DNA from: Kalaharituber pfeilii
Taxonomy: Eukaryota; Ascomycota; Pezizomycetes; Pezizales; Pezizaceae
Direction of reading: 5' to 3'
NCBI GenBank assembly: GCA_015179045.1
Contig: WHUZ01000128.1
Location: forward strand, 62,001-126,000
Length of the DNA stretch: 64,000 bases
The notes below the pieces were generated by a model that did not search any database, was not told the DNA's origin, and saw only the letters and a program-made list of their open reading frames with translations. Positions 42,901 through 54,259 of this stretch are shown here, piece after piece. The translations under genes and the position numbers were made by a program. The first letter of the stretch is position 1, and each line of letters begins with the position of its first letter.

Positions 42901-43704
42901 GCGAAGGTGTGGAGGAAGGAGGAGAGGGGAGAGGTGGAAAGATATAGGGAAGCCTCCCCGATGCAGAAACCAGAAGAACCGTCCGGAAGTTTCTGGAATC
43001 AGGTTTCTGAAAGGGGAGAGAGGGGGTGGGAACGGAGATGTGTATGTAGAACTTTCTTTATTAAGCCTGTCTTCGGGCCTTGAGGGCTTGCCCAGGGACC
43101 CTGCTATGGCTTAGCGCTGCAAGTGGGGTTACGTGATTTAAAAAAAAGAAAGAAAAAAAAAAAAAAAGATAAAGGACCAGCCCCGATACCCGTATCCCTG
43201 GACGCCCAAAGGTAGGTACAAATTCTTGTTGGTCGGGGATTGCCACTGGAGTACTCCACTTTCGATTTCTTGGACACGCATGTAGAGCCATGGGTGGGTT
43301 CCCAGCAAATTACATAAACTTACAAATATAAGAAGCTTCACCCCGCCCCAAACCAAGGCAGCTACCTTTGGCTCGCTTGAAACGAATGTGTCTATAATGG
43401 GGGAATATTGTTGAAGAAGCTCAAGAAATTGCTGGACTCTACGAACATATTTCTTGGCCTGGAATTTGAGGAGAATCTTATCGGCGATTTCAGTTGTCAA
43501 TTCACGGATCTGTTCTCGCTCGGGAGCTGGCCCATTTTGGATCGTGGCTTTTTGTTGCGGGGTAAGTAATTGGGTGAAGCCCTTGATGGCTTGATCTAAC
43601 ATTAGTTGGCCCTTCTGGTCGCTATTGATAAGGGGCCTGGAGGCACTGGTAGAAGCTGAGGCTGCTGCGGAACTCATGCTGTGTAAACACTGCTTAGTCA
43701 TCAC
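37545..43704 (-). CDS. NACHT-ankyrin NLR-like receptor gene (two apparent frame breaks)
   Basis: Family: fungal STAND/NLR proteins sense non-self or damage and can trigger cell death. Exons (-): 43704-43324; 42745-42553; 42495-42289; about 42239-42033; 41961-41269; 41201-37545, about 1770 codons. Seen: an N-terminal helical domain (VRRVQQFLELLQQYSPIIDT, AALVWGGVKLLI) typical of fungal NLRs; a P-loop split by an intron (HGIP|GSGKT); Walker B LYICIDGIDEC; GMFLWIFFQ and LDETYARIL after the NACHT; then 24 ankyrin repeats of 34 aa (from 39977), repeats 7-8 identical to 15-16. Three 21-bp repeats lie at 40137-40197. Frame breaks: a C-run (plus strand) at 41526-41530, and CCC at about 39977. Either it is a pseudogene or these are single-base errors. 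The ATG may be 43704 or 43677. Confidence 0.82.
42807..43307. mobile_element. 501-bp insertion in NLR intron 1, mostly LINE-B 3'UTR
   Basis: AATTACATAAACTT occurs at 42793-42806 and 43308-43321. Removing the insert and one copy leaves a 63-nt intron, a normal size. Plus strand 42885-43168 matches the LINE-B 3'UTR (e.g. GAGGGCTTGCCCAGGGACCC), a B hairpin and poly-A. The extra 140 bp to the right of the poly-A (43169-43307) is not LINE-like, so the insert may be composite or carry a transduced flank. The splice sites are kept. Confidence 0.75.
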
Positions 43705-44627
43705 TCCGAGTCATAACAAAATCCTATTTTGACTTACTCGTCTCGTAAATAACTTTACTCTCTGTTGGTGTGGTATGTCTTATGCTTTCGTCACAGAAAT
43801 AATTTGCGTGTGCAGTGTAAATTCTTGATGGTAGTAAGAAGTTAAACAGTTTGCTCTTGCGATGCGGCTGTGACCATTGAGGCTGAATCACCATTACAGG
43901 GGTCTTCCAGAGGGGGAACTGAACAAAGCATATGCTCTGCTGCGGTAGCAACCTATCATAACTTTATATACAAATACTATTTCAGCATAATAGACGAGTT
44001 AAAAGTACAATTCTAGCAGCGGTCGAAAAATATTGCACATCACAGAATTCGCGAACAGTTTTGACTGCATTAGATAATACATCAGGCGGAGTAAATAAAG
44101 CCCTATTATGTGAGGATATTAACGAGTTCATATCATATTACATTTTTTTACTACTTTACATACAGAGGGACGATTACCGACAGTCTTGCGTTGCGGTTCT
44201 TCTTTTCTGTTGTCGTCTAGCTAGTGTAGAGGCAGCGATTAAGACTGGCAGCATCATTAAATTCTGTTTCGTTTGATTTCCAAATTTTGACCGATTACAT
44301 AATCGGCGGCGGCCTTCGGTACGATATTGATTGCTATTGTTGGAATGAGACTATCCTATTATAATGTAATTTTTAGAAGGAGCCTCAACCATTTATATCG
44401 ACTTCAATCAACACTGTGCCAGTTACAATTTTCTTCGGAAATCTGGAAATATACGGAAATATTTATTGCGTTTCAAGCGCAGAAATTTATTGGACAACAA
44501 GCAAGATGTATACTTTATGGCAAACTACTATAAATGTATGTAGGCCCCTACAATGGACTAAACATTAGCGGTATTCAGATTAGACTGCCTCCGTTTATAT
44601 GAGCGAATGTTGGACATAATCCTATTC
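43705..44627. other. gene-free stretch upstream of the NLR gene
   Basis: About 0.9 kb including the presumed promoter. No supported gene or repeat. Confidence 0.35.
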
Positions 44628-44640
44628 ACAAAAGCGCATA

Positions 44641-44686
44641 TTTTTTTTTTTTTTTTTTTAATATCATTAATCGCTTGCCGCCCTAT
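44641..44686 (-). mobile_element. H-tail micro-insertion (half hairpin)
   Basis: Poly-T, AATATCATTAATCGCTTGCC, GCCCTAT. Perfect 13-bp TSD ACAAAAGCGCATA (44628-44640, 44687-44699). Only the 3' arm of the hairpin was copied. Confidence 0.93.
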
Positions 44687-44699
44687 ACAAAAGCGCATA

Positions 44700-45342
44700 G
44701 TTTGTATGCAACAACCCGTGTCGAAATACTTTTTGAACCAGCGAGCATATTGAAATTCAGCGGGCAAGCCAGCTTGGGGTTTGAGTATCCTCTCGTAAAA
44801 GGTGGACTGGATTTTAAATTGAAACCCGATTTTAACTAAAAGTCCACCCAGATATATGTGTGCCAATGCAACTTTTGGAGAGCCGCCACGATTCCAGATT
44901 CAATAAACTTTTGAATTCCGAAAAATCTGGCCGGATTTTCCAATCAAAATATAAGATGCTGCAATATTTAGTTAATAAGTTAGCACACTATAAAATAAAT
45001 ACCCAGACATAGGTAGTGTGAGCATCGAATAGAGGATAATTAAATTACATCACACCAATGAAGCATCGATGTAGGTATCAGGTTGCTACATTCTTACAGA
45101 AACAATATACAGAACCAGCGTCATTGGATTGACAACTGGGCACCTACTGCACTCTCATCACTTTTACATTTGGGTTGTGATAGTGTAGCGTCGTGCATTA
45201 GCTCTGCATAATAACAGCACCACACGCATTGCTATTCTTGAATAATTGGGGTTGGCTAGCTGCACAAAGGGTTTGTTCCCCATTGGCGGACTGTTAGCAG
45301 CCATTTGGCGGACCATTCACATTAAACGCGGAGAACGCACTA
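44700..45342. other. gene-free stretch
   Basis: Nothing supported. Confidence 0.3.
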
Positions 45343-45580
45343 CAGTCAGACCTTGCTACTAGTATAATGAACCTCGCTATAGTGAAAACCTTGCTACAAT
45401 GTAACACACCACACTCTCGGCTTTCCATCCCCACCTGGCTATAATGAAATCCCACCAAAGGGTGTAATAAAAAAAATCTAGAGGAAGTTATTTTTATCTA
45501 CCGTACATACAACTTGTTCATGCTATAATGAACAGACGCTAATTAAATCCATAGGAACCCCCCTGCTACTTACTGCCTTG
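45343..45580. mobile_element. possible pogo/Fot1-type transposon remnant
   Basis: CAGTCAGACCTTGCTAC, AATGAACCTCGCTATAGTGA and repeated CTATAATGAA blocks resemble the terminal repeats of pogo/Fot1 elements, which start CAGTC and contain CTCGCTATAACGAA. TA precedes the CAGTC. Only a scrambled end seems present, with no transposase. Confidence 0.35.
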
Positions 45581-45720
45581 CCTCCTGCGCACCAGTGATT
45601 CTTGAGCAGCCCAGAAAACAGAAACTATATCGCTAAGCACTGTTTGTTGGTTTGAACCAAGCTGTGAGTGTCTGTTGCTCTCGGGTATATTGCTGGTCGC
45701 CGCTGTCTAGTAGATATCTC

Positions 45721-45752
<32 letters not shown>

Positions 45753-46001
45753 ATAACCCCGCTTGTAGCACGTGGCCATGGCAGGGTCCCTGGGCAAGCC
45801 CTCGAAGCCCGGAGACAGGCTTAACAAACAAAGAAATTTCTATCTACTTCTACCACCTGATTCCAGAAACCTCCGGACGGACCTTCCGGTTTCTGCCTCA
45901 GGGAGGCTCCACTATATATCTCCCCCTCTCCCCCCTCCCCTCTTCTCCACACTTTCGCACCCCGGCAAGCAAACTTCCCCGACGGCAAACCGCACGGCGC
46001 C

Positions 46002-47150
46002 CTAGAACCTGATCCCGGAGAAGAACCTTTCCAACTCATCCCACTCCTCCCCATTCTCTGCTGTCCTTTTCCAGTTCTTCTCCATATCCCCCCATTCTCT
46101 AAAGCCTTCTGGGCGAAACCTCTGCTGACTGCACTGGAAGGCTAGGTGCGCCCCCGTCTGGGCCTCCCCGCAGCTGCACTTCTCCGATTCCGCCACTCCC
46201 ATCCTCTTTAACCACACCCTGCATCTTCCTCTCTCCAGTCGCAATGCTGTGAAGTTGGACACCGCTGTCCTATTCCACTCCATTACTTCCCCCCTCCCGA
46301 AACCTTCCACCTCCCTCCTCTCCTTCCTCCACGCCTTAATCCTCTGGCGCACCCCGCTCCCGGTGGCCACCTCTTTCCCTTCCACCGCCGTCCCCTTCTT
46401 TGCCCACTCATCAGCCTTCTCATTCCCTGCAATTCCGATATGAGCCTTGACCCACATCAGTTTCGCGCCCCCTCCCTTCTTCTTCCTCCTCGCCACGGCA
46501 TCCACCACTCTCCTCACATCCTCGGTTTTTCCCTTTCCCTCCCTGCCTGCCTTCTGGATCCCCATGATGGCAGCCTCAGAGTCTAAACAGATCAGTACAG
46601 GGACCTCCTCCTCTACACTCTCCAGCGCCTTTCTCACTCCCCTCACCTCCCCATCGAAAACCGTCGCCGTTCTCCCCACCACCTCCGCCACCGCTGCCGA
46701 CCTCCCCCACACTCCTGCTCCTACCTTGCTGTCCTCGATCTTGCTGCCGTCGGAGAAAAGGACCGCCCTTTCTCTTCCAGCTTCCCCGATCGCGACTTCC
46801 CACTCCCCCCTCGTCTCCACTTCTCCTTTCTGCCTCTCCACCACTTCCACCTGCCCCTTCTCACACTCCCCCCCCCACGAGATCTCCTCCCCCTCTTCTG
46901 AGAACCTAGACCACTGGCCCTGCCAGCGGTCCAACACCGCCTCATACCCGTCTTCTTTCCCCAGTGCCCACTGCACCCCCCAGTCCTTCCAGTCCCTCGC
47001 TTCCTCTTCCCTCTCCTCATTCCCCGGCCTGAAGTCCGTCGTGCATAGCTCCGCTAGCTCCGACGGTGCTTCCACTTCCCGGACGATCGCCCTCGCCTGC
47101 GCCCCGTCCAGGACCGCCTCCACGTCCTCCACCCCACACACCGCACTCAC
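46002..47150 (-). pseudogene. LINE-B copy 1 ORF2, RNase H and zinc region
   Basis: 382 codons. RNase H motifs in order are LFSDGSKIEDSKVGAG, ICLDSEAA and KAHIGIAGNEKADEW, carrying the acidic active-site residues. The zinc motif CSCGEAQTGAHLAFQC follows. RNase H removes the RNA template during target-primed reverse transcription. This segment is cut off from the upstream reverse transcriptase by the hAT MITE. Confidence 0.88.
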
Positions 47151-47182
47151 CCCTCCTACCCCCGCTCCTCTCCCTCCTCCAG

Positions 47183-47526
47183 TAGTGTTTGCATCGGTTA
47201 CAAGTACTTGTCGGTTTAACTTGTCGATTTTTCAGTACAAGTCGGGTTTTCTTCTAAAAAAAAAAACCGACTTGGCTAGCAAGTTGGTTTTTTCTATATT
47301 AAAAAACTTGAACCGACAAGTTGAAACAGATACAAGTTAAAAATTTTATGTTTCACCATACAAATAATCCCTGTCCAAGTCGGTTTTTGGCTCTATTTTC
47401 AACTTGTTGGACAAGTTTTTTCTAAAAAAAAAAAAACCGACTTGTTGGCGCAAGTTGATGTTAGTTTAAAGTGAAAACTTGTACCGAAAAACCGACTTGT
47501 ACCGACTTGGACCGATGCAAACACTA
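47183..47526. mobile_element. hAT-like MITE inserted in LINE-B ORF2
   Basis: Terminal inverted repeats TAGTGTTTGCATCGGT; 344 bp; 8-bp TSD TCCTCCAG (47175-47182, 47527-47534). LINE-B copy 2 at about 57896-57905 has the uninterrupted site CTCCTCCAGCCGCC, a natural empty-site control. Related copies lie at 33073-35349 (decayed) and 60136-61050. Confidence 0.96.
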
Positions 47527-49278
47527 TCCTCCAGCCGCCTTCTTCAACACCTGCAGCTGGACTCTCTCCATCTCCTTCCTCCATTCCTTCTGTCCCCTCC
47601 ACCCGATCTCGCTTCCCCACATTGCAACCGCCCTCACCATCCCCGTGTAGGCTTGCCTCCAGCTGCGTGGAGACATCCCCCAGTTCCGGTTGCCCAGTCC
47701 CGAGAGAGCCCCCGCCAGCCTCCGCGCTCGGCTCAGCCTGTTTCGCCAATGTGCGCCAAAGGTCAAGTTCTCATCGAAGATGACCCCTAACCACTTCAGC
47801 ATCTCCCCCTCTTTCTTCCACCTCCTTCCCACCCCGAATGTTATCATCTCCCACTTCGACTCCTCCAGCGGGATCTGGTCTTCCTCCGCCACCTCCGCCA
47901 TCGCCACCTTCACTTTCTCCCTGAGCCGCCCCATATCCCAGTACCCGTGCCAGTCTAGGATCGTTGCTGCTAGGTCGTCAACATACGATGGCACTTCTAC
48001 CTCCGCCCCCATCGCCACCCCCCTCAGCATTCTCTCCATCTTCTCAATGGTGGGTGCCATGAAGATGAGGAAGATAACCGGTGACAGTGGTGACCCTTGC
48101 GGAACCCCCACGTTCGACCTGCCCCTCCCTTTCTCCTCGCCGTCCCACCACACTCCGAACTCCCTGCCTCCCATAAACTCCTCCAGCCACCTCCGCTTCT
48201 TTCTCACCCCCTCGCTCCCCCTCTCCTCAATCCTTCTCAGGACCACCTCCTTCCTCACGATGTTAAAGCCTCCTTTAACATCCGCCGTCACCCACGCTGC
48301 TCTCCCCCCCTGTGCAGGCACCTCTGCACCTTTGTTACCGCCCTCGCCATCGCCTGGAGCGCATTCCTCCCCTTGCGTGCTCCCCAGCTGGAGCCTGTGG
48401 AAGAGTCGGTCTTCTTTCTGCAGCCTGCTGGCCATGACTTTCTCCCCGATCTTCCCGATACAATTGATCAGGTTGATTGGCCTCCACGCTTTCGCCATCT
48501 TGATGTCCTTGCCCGGCTTCGGTATCATGACGACCCTCATCTCTCTCCACTCCGTTGGGGTCCTGTTCCGGATCCAGTTCTCGGCGATCTCCCTCACTAA
48601 CTCATCCCCGATGGGAGTCTTCAGGGCAGCTTTGATCAATCGGTATCCGATTCCGTCGGGTCCCAGTGCCGAATTGTTTTTGGTGCCCTGCAACGCAGCC
48701 CTCACTTCTCCTTCCACTCTCTCCCTCTCCCTCTCATCCCCCTCCTCCTCCGCTTCCCCCTCCCCCACCTCCTCCCCCGCCTCTGCCTCCCCCTCTTCCC
48801 TCCACGCAAAATTCCTCTCCACCAGCGCCCTCACCTTCTCTCCGTCCCCCTCCAACTCCCTCCCCTCCTCATCTTTCAACCTTCCCATCCTCTCCTTTCC
48901 TCCGAAAGGGTCCTTCGCCACCCTCACCACCCTCCACGGGTCGCTATACCCTTCTTCTTCTACGAACTCCCTCCAGCACCTCTTCTTCTCCTCCCGGATC
49001 TTCCACTTCATCCTTTGCACCGCCGCCTTCCAACCCCTCACCCTCTCCCCCTCCGTCAACCTTGCTCTGGCCCCTATCCCCCCCCCCCGTGCCAGCCTGT
49101 TGACTTCTTTCCTCATCTCCTCTATCTCTTCCGTCCACCACCTCTTGCTCCTCCTCCCCACTCTCACCTCTTTCTCTAGAGACCTCTTCCACCTTTTCAG
49201 CCTCTCGCATGCGGTCCCTGCCCCCATCCTCTCCAACCACTCCTTCCTTTCCTCCTCCCCCCACTCCCCCCCCCCCAC
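47524..49278 (-). pseudogene. LINE-B copy 1 ORF2, reverse transcriptase
   Basis: 584 codons with the reverse-transcriptase blocks SALGPDGIGYRLIKAAL, VMIPKPGKDIKMAKAWRPIN, AAWVTADVKGGFN (catalytic Asp), GVPQGSPLSP and SYVDD (catalytic Asp pair). Between FHRLQLG and AAWVTADV about 30 codons read differently from copy 2 (TQGEECAPGDGEGG against RKRRNAIQAMARAV). Two compensating indels have shifted and restored the frame. It probably encodes a damaged enzyme. Confidence 0.9.
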
Positions 49279-50021
49279 CCTTCTACCTCCTCTTCCATCC
49301 TCTCCCAGTCAACCCTCACTACCCTGTTCTCCCCTTCTTCCACCTCCCCCTCTCCCCTGAATTCTACCACCAGCCCCGAGTGGTCCGACCCCACGTCCAC
49401 CAGGCCCACCCGGTCCACCGTCACTCCCCTTACCCACACCAAGTCGATCCTCGACTCTCTCAACCTCCCCTCCACTTCCCTCCTCCACGTTGCTTCCCTT
49501 TCTCCCACCAATGGTGAAGCCAGCCCCCTCCATCCTCTCCCTCAGAATCCTGCCCCTCCCACTCTCCTCCACCCCTTCCAGACTCCACGCCGGGCTGTGC
49601 GCGTTCCAGTCCCCCACTAGGACGCACCTGCCCTGCACCTCTAGCACTCCTTCCAGCCACCTCTCAAAACTCCTCGTTCCTCCATCTCCCGTCCACATAT
49701 ACCCCCCTACTGCCACCCCCTCCCTCTCTCCCCATACTAATTTCCCGTCGCCCCTCCTCCCCCCTCTGCCCTCTCTCCGCTCCCATCCTACCACCCTCGT
49801 CTCCTTCCCGACCCCCCGATCCTCTTCAGACTCGGGTGCCCCCCCACTTTCCATCCCCGCACTTCTTCCCTTTTCCACACTTCTCCCTCAAAGCCCAAGT
49901 CCCACCCTTCCTTGCACATTGTCTCCCTCCACACATGCCCCCCCACCGACGATCCCCCAACATTCTGGTACCCTACCTTCACCATACTGGTCTGGGTACC
50001 CCGCTGCTCTCTGCTTCCCAC
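49197..50021 (-). pseudogene. LINE-B copy 1 ORF2, endonuclease region, frameshifted
   Basis: Endonuclease motifs lie in three frames: VKVGYQNVGGS (start of the domain, about 49960), CVLVGDWNAHSPAWSL (the GDFN/GDWN motif, about 49620) and VGSDHSGLVVEF (the SDH catalytic motif, about 49400). Family knowledge: this AP-like nuclease nicks the target to prime reverse transcription. At least two frame changes break it. Confidence 0.85.
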
Positions 50022-50211
50022 CCCCCATCAAGCAGGCCTCCGTCCCCAAAAATATCTCCCAACCTCACCCCCGGTGCATGTATAGACCCCGCCATGTCCC
50101 TTCTGTCATCCACATCCATCCTCTCTCCTCCCTTTCTCTCCTTCATCCACTCCGCCAACTCCAACGCTCTCGCCTCCGCATCCCAGTCCTCTGACAGGAC
50201 TCCCGAAAACT

Positions 50212-52900
50212 TTACTTCCCCTTCCCCCCCACCTCCGTTTGCTTCCCCTTCCCCTTCCCCCCTTCCACTTTCATTGCCTTACTACCCTCCTCCTGTTTCT
50301 TCTTCATCGGGGTCTCCTCCACTCTCTCCCTCTTCTGGCTTTGATTTGGAGTGACCGGTTTCGGCCTCTCCATGCACATCCTTGCAATGTGCCCCCACCC
50401 TCCGCAACAGTAACAGGTCATCACCCCCTTCTTAAACTTACACTCCCTTGCTAAATGACCTTTCTTTCCGCAGTTGTAGCAACCCATCCCCTGGCTCCCC
50501 TGGTTGCTCGCCTGCGTCCCAACTACCTGCACCTGCACTCCTGCCCCTGGTGCTCCAAACCCACGCTTGGATGCACCACCTGCACCCCTGCTGGGTACCC
50601 CTCCCTGCCGCCACTCCTCCTCCCTGCTGCCTCTGCTGCTGCTGCTGCCCCGCCGCCGCCGCTCCCGCCATGTTGGCGTAGCTCACTTGCACGTCTCCCT
50701 GCATGTGCACTCCCGGCTTATACCTCTCTACCACCCTCCTCACTCCTCTCCACACCAGGCCCTTCTTCAAAACTTTTACCGCCTCGTCCGCGTCCACCAC
50801 CTCAAACTTTACTTGGGAAACTCTTGGTTTCCCCATGGGTGGGACTGCACCGAAACGTACCGGTGGTCTCGAGCCGAACTTGACGTCCGGATTCTTCTCT
50901 CTTAGCATCCTCCTCATCTTCTCCACCTCCTCCGTCCCCTCCTCATAATCAACCCCCTTCAGCACCAGGGGGACCGCGTTTTTATTGTGGACCTCCACCC
51001 TCACGAGGTCCTCCCCAAAGATGAGGCGCATCCATTCGCCGAACCTCTCCATCACCTCCTTCTGGCTCTCCTTCTCCTCTATATCCACCAGGAACCAAGT
51101 CCTTTCGAACTTGGACACTGCCGGGTTCCTCTCCACTCTCGCTATCCTCCACCCTCTCTCCTCCGCTCCCTTCCCCATTGCCTCCCAGAGAGACTCACAC
51201 CTCTTCATGAGGATGTTTCTCTCCTCCGTCCCCTCCTTTCCAAAAGGCACTGCCGCCTTGTGGATGGTCCTCAGTGTCCTCTTCCACAACTTCCTCCCCT
51301 TCACAATCGTCCAGTTCTCCCCCTCAATTCTCTTCTCCGCCTCTCTTGCTGCTTTCTCCGCCTCCTCCTTCAGCTTCCTCTCCTCCTCCTCCAACTTTTT
51401 GAGCTCTTCCTGCGAGCTCCCCGGTGTCCCAATTACGTGCGTCATGTTCTTCAGAACCTCCACCCTCTTCACTGCTGCCTTCCTTTCTTCCTCAATCTTT
51501 CTCCGGCTCTCTACCTCCGCTTCCTTCTGCTTCTCTTCTTCCCTCCTCTTCTTCTTTTCCTGCTCCTCCTGCCACTTCCGTATCTCCCGGATCTCATTCT
51601 CCTTTTTCCTCCTCTTCTCCTCCTCAGCCTTCTCCTCCTCCCTCCTCCTCTTCTCCTTCTCCAGCTTCCTCTCTTCCTTTCCTGATGCCAGACCCATCGC
51701 TACGTGCATTTCTGCCACCATCCTCTCCAACGCCCCTAACCTCTCCTGCGTCTCTGTCTCCGCCTTCTCCCTCACCCCCTTTCTAACTGCCTTCGCCTCT
51801 TCCTTCCAGTTGCTCACCTCCCTCCCCGTCATCCTCCACCTCCGATGATACTCGAAAGCCGTGTCGCCTTTCCCCACCCTTCCTCTCAGCTCCCCCCATC
51901 CCTTCTCGAAGACCTCTGTCCCCAAGATTGCTCCTACCTTCTCCCACACCTCTCTTACCGCCTTCTGATGACCCTTCTTCCCTTCCTTCCCCAGTGCTTC
52001 TCCCCTCCTGTTTAGCACCTGTGCTGCGTGCATGAGCGCTAGAACCTCCTTCGCCCCCTCCTCCAAAGCTCCCCCTTCTTCCTCCTCCCCCTTGCTCTCC
52101 TCCCCTGAGACTTCCTCATCTTCCCCTTCCCCGTCCTCCATCTCCCCTTCCTCTTCTCCCATTTCCTCGTCTTCTTCCTCCTCCTCCCCCTCCTCCTCTC
52201 TTACCACCGGCAGGTCCACCTTCGGCACTACCGGTCCATATTCCGGTTGGGAGTCCTGGATCTCCAAGGTCCCCCCGCTGCTCGCTCCCCTCCCCCTGCC
52301 ATCACACGGGGATGGGCTCCTACTCCTGTCCCTCTCTCTCTCGCCCCCCCTCTTCCCCCAACTCATCATGACCCTGGTGGTCCTCGGAGTCTCCTGCTGT
52401 CTCGCAAAAACTACCTGGGGCCCCCTTCTCACCACAATGCATTCCCGCGTTGCATTGTCTAGAACTTCCACATCCTTCTGTATCTCTATCCCATCTGCTC
52501 CATCCTCATATTTCCTAAACATCGCCGCGTCTTTACTCCAGACCCGCACCACTTCTGCCACGTCCGTAATGCTCCTGAGCTCCTCAGTCTTTACCCAGCT
52601 CACCTCCGGTACCCCTCTCCTCTGTGCTGCCTCCACCGCATCCTTCCTCAGCTCCTCGATCATATCGAGTTGCCCGTCGTATTCTCCTCCCTTTTTCCAC
52701 GCCCTCTCCACTCTCTGCTGCACCGTCGTAACATCCTCTGCCTCTCCCACATTTGCCAGCCACCACTCCTTTGTCTCCCACTTATGCACCTCATCGATGC
52801 TCCAAACTTCATTTCTGTCAATGACAAAAACCTCCCCTGTCCACCCATCCCCCACCGGTCCAAGGAACTCCAGCCTTGGGTTTCCCCCTTCTACCGACAT
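50212..52900 (-). pseudogene. LINE-B copy 1 ORF1, gag-like protein
   Basis: The long frame starts at ATG 52900 and runs 820 codons to 50438. A GGGG-run frameshift near 50590 moves the true C-terminus to another frame ending at 50212. Order: unique N-terminus; acidic Glu-rich stretch (about residues 235-290); Lys/Glu-rich coiled coil (about 390-490); an RRM-like gag core (PLVLKGVDYEEGTEEVEKMR, VKFEVVDADEAVKVLKKG, about 600-740); a Gln-rich linker; then two zinc knuckles, CYNCGKKGHLAREC and CYCCGGWGHIARMC. ORF1 proteins bind LINE RNA in the ribonucleoprotein. Confidence 0.88.
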
Positions 52901-53140
52901 TCCTTTCCTTTCCTCTCCTTCCTGTCCTCCTTCTCCTGCCTTCCTATTGTAGCTTCCCTTTTTTGGGAAGTCGCCGCTTTGGGAGTAGCTCCGTGCGCTA
53001 TTCCAAAATCGAAGGTGGTCTGCCGTCTAGCTCGCTTCTGTTCTTGCTCGTCGTCGTCTGCTGCCGATCGGCCGATTTAGCACCTGTTCGCAAAGTCTTT
53101 GCTACACTAGCTCGAAATCGGTCCTAAAGGTCAGCACCAG

Positions 53141-54060
53141 CGGGGCTTTGCTGGCACCAATCAGGCGCGAGCCCCCCGCTTCCCAGAATTTGTATGGGAA
53201 GAACTTCGAAAAGTCCCAAAAACTTAACCTTCAAAAAGCGTGCTGTAGATTCTGGATTTCTGTAAATTCGAGTCGATATTCTTTCTCAGGCGGTCCTGAG
53301 CTTCGTATTGATGTAACTTTCGGATTTCTGGTGCGCCGGGAAGATGGTTTTCTTCCAAGCGCGCGTTCTGTAAAAGTTGTTGTCGGTGTTGGGGAGGTTG
53401 GTGGAGGTTCTGGGGCACGTTCCAAGAGCGTTGATGGCTGTTTCCTTGGGGGAAGGTATCTGAATGATCGTTTCTTGTCAGTATCTGGAGGTCCCCGCGA
53501 CCGTCGGGCCGAGGGGCGTCGTTTGTAGTTGTCTGCTTGTCGCTGGCTGTCCTGTAGGTCGAGATACGGCCTCGGTCACGTGATGGTGGACGTGGCCCGA
53601 GGAGGTTGTAGAGGTGTGTGTATAGGTTACTAAATTCGGTGCTGATGAGGTAGCTCAGGCCATATCAGCTGCCCGCTGTGATCCCACGGGCCGTCTGGGA
53701 TAGCCTACAATGGCAACCACACTACCACAGTGGCATGATACAACCATACTAGGCATAGGACGATTTGCTGATCAATCTCGTTCCAGCTTGCGTGTTGACA
53801 TTGTGAGAATTGCCCCTAATTGCACGTTGAATTCAGGAGTCAATTCAGGGGTCAATTCCGGACTCAATTCAGGAGTCAATTCAGGAGTCCATTCAGGAGT
53901 CAATTTTCATTGAAAGTGCTTCTTCGTCCTTCTTTATGCTTCTTCAAGGCGAGGCAACACATCGCACAACCTACTCACACATTGCACAACCCACTCACAC
54001 ATCGCACGACTTGCTTACACATATTAACAGGTCTCCCTATACACCACGAAATGCTGCAGA
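53141..54060. other. gene-free stretch beyond the LINE 5' end, with a 12-bp repeat
   Basis: Possible LINE promoter or host flank. A plus-strand 67-codon frame at 53710 ends in a (NSGV)n run produced by AATTCAGGAGTC-type 12-bp units (53829-53912, seven copies). No gene is supported. Confidence 0.4.
53829..53912. repeat. 12-bp minisatellite
   Basis: Seven units of TCAATTCAGGAG with single-base variants. Confidence 0.9.
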
Positions 54061-54259
54061 ATGAGCTCTATTAACAGGCAACAGGTCTCTCTTGACAGTG
54101 CGAGATATGGCAACATGAGATTAAAGAGGTAACACAGGGCCCTTTCGACGGTGCGAGATGTGGTAGCATGGGCTCAATTCAGAGGTATGGCGGGTCCCTT
54201 TCAACGTCTTGAGATGTGTGAATATAAGCTCAACTTAACAGGTACAGGGCCCGGTGCGA
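54061..54259. repeat. left part of a 65-80 bp tandem array
   Basis: Diverged units alternate between GCGAGATGTGG...CATGGGCTCAATT and GAGATGTGTGAATATAAGCTC, separated by GGTATGGCGGGTCCC and GGGCCC-type blocks. The array resumes at 55515, so the MULE-like element interrupts it. Confidence 0.75.

Larger units (their letters stand above)
45720..53140 (-). mobile_element. LINE-B copy 1, near full length, I/Tad-type with RNase H
   Basis: Minus-strand order: 5'UTR (to about 53140), gag-like ORF1, ORF2 with AP-type endonuclease, reverse transcriptase, RNase H and CCHC-type zinc motif, 3'UTR, B hairpin and A25 (45721-45745). RNase H and the ORF1 zinc knuckles place it in the I/Tad group of non-LTR retrotransposons. 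It is interrupted by the hAT MITE at 47183-47526 and by several frame breaks. The coding strand is purine-rich and not AT-decayed, so it looks young or escaped transition mutation. I found no duplication around the whole copy; the 5' end is a guess. Confidence 0.85.

Noticed and set aside
42885..43168. This LINE-B fragment as a separate insertion with its own duplication (AAGATATAGG/AAGATAAAGG)
   Set aside because: The match is imperfect and the left copy lies inside LINE-like sequence; the 14-bp duplication at 42793/43308 is far better.
47690..49360. Plus-strand frame of 556 codons rich in Ser/Pro
   Set aside because: Antisense shadow of the purine-rich LINE-B ORF2; the minus strand carries the reverse-transcriptase motifs.
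50985..52952. Plus-strand Ser/Phe/Leu-rich frames
   Set aside because: Antisense shadows of the Lys/Glu-rich LINE-B ORF1.
45720..53140. Target-site duplication around LINE-B copy 1
   Set aside because: No convincing repeat of the sequence before the poly-T (GTAGATATCTC) was found near the 5' end.
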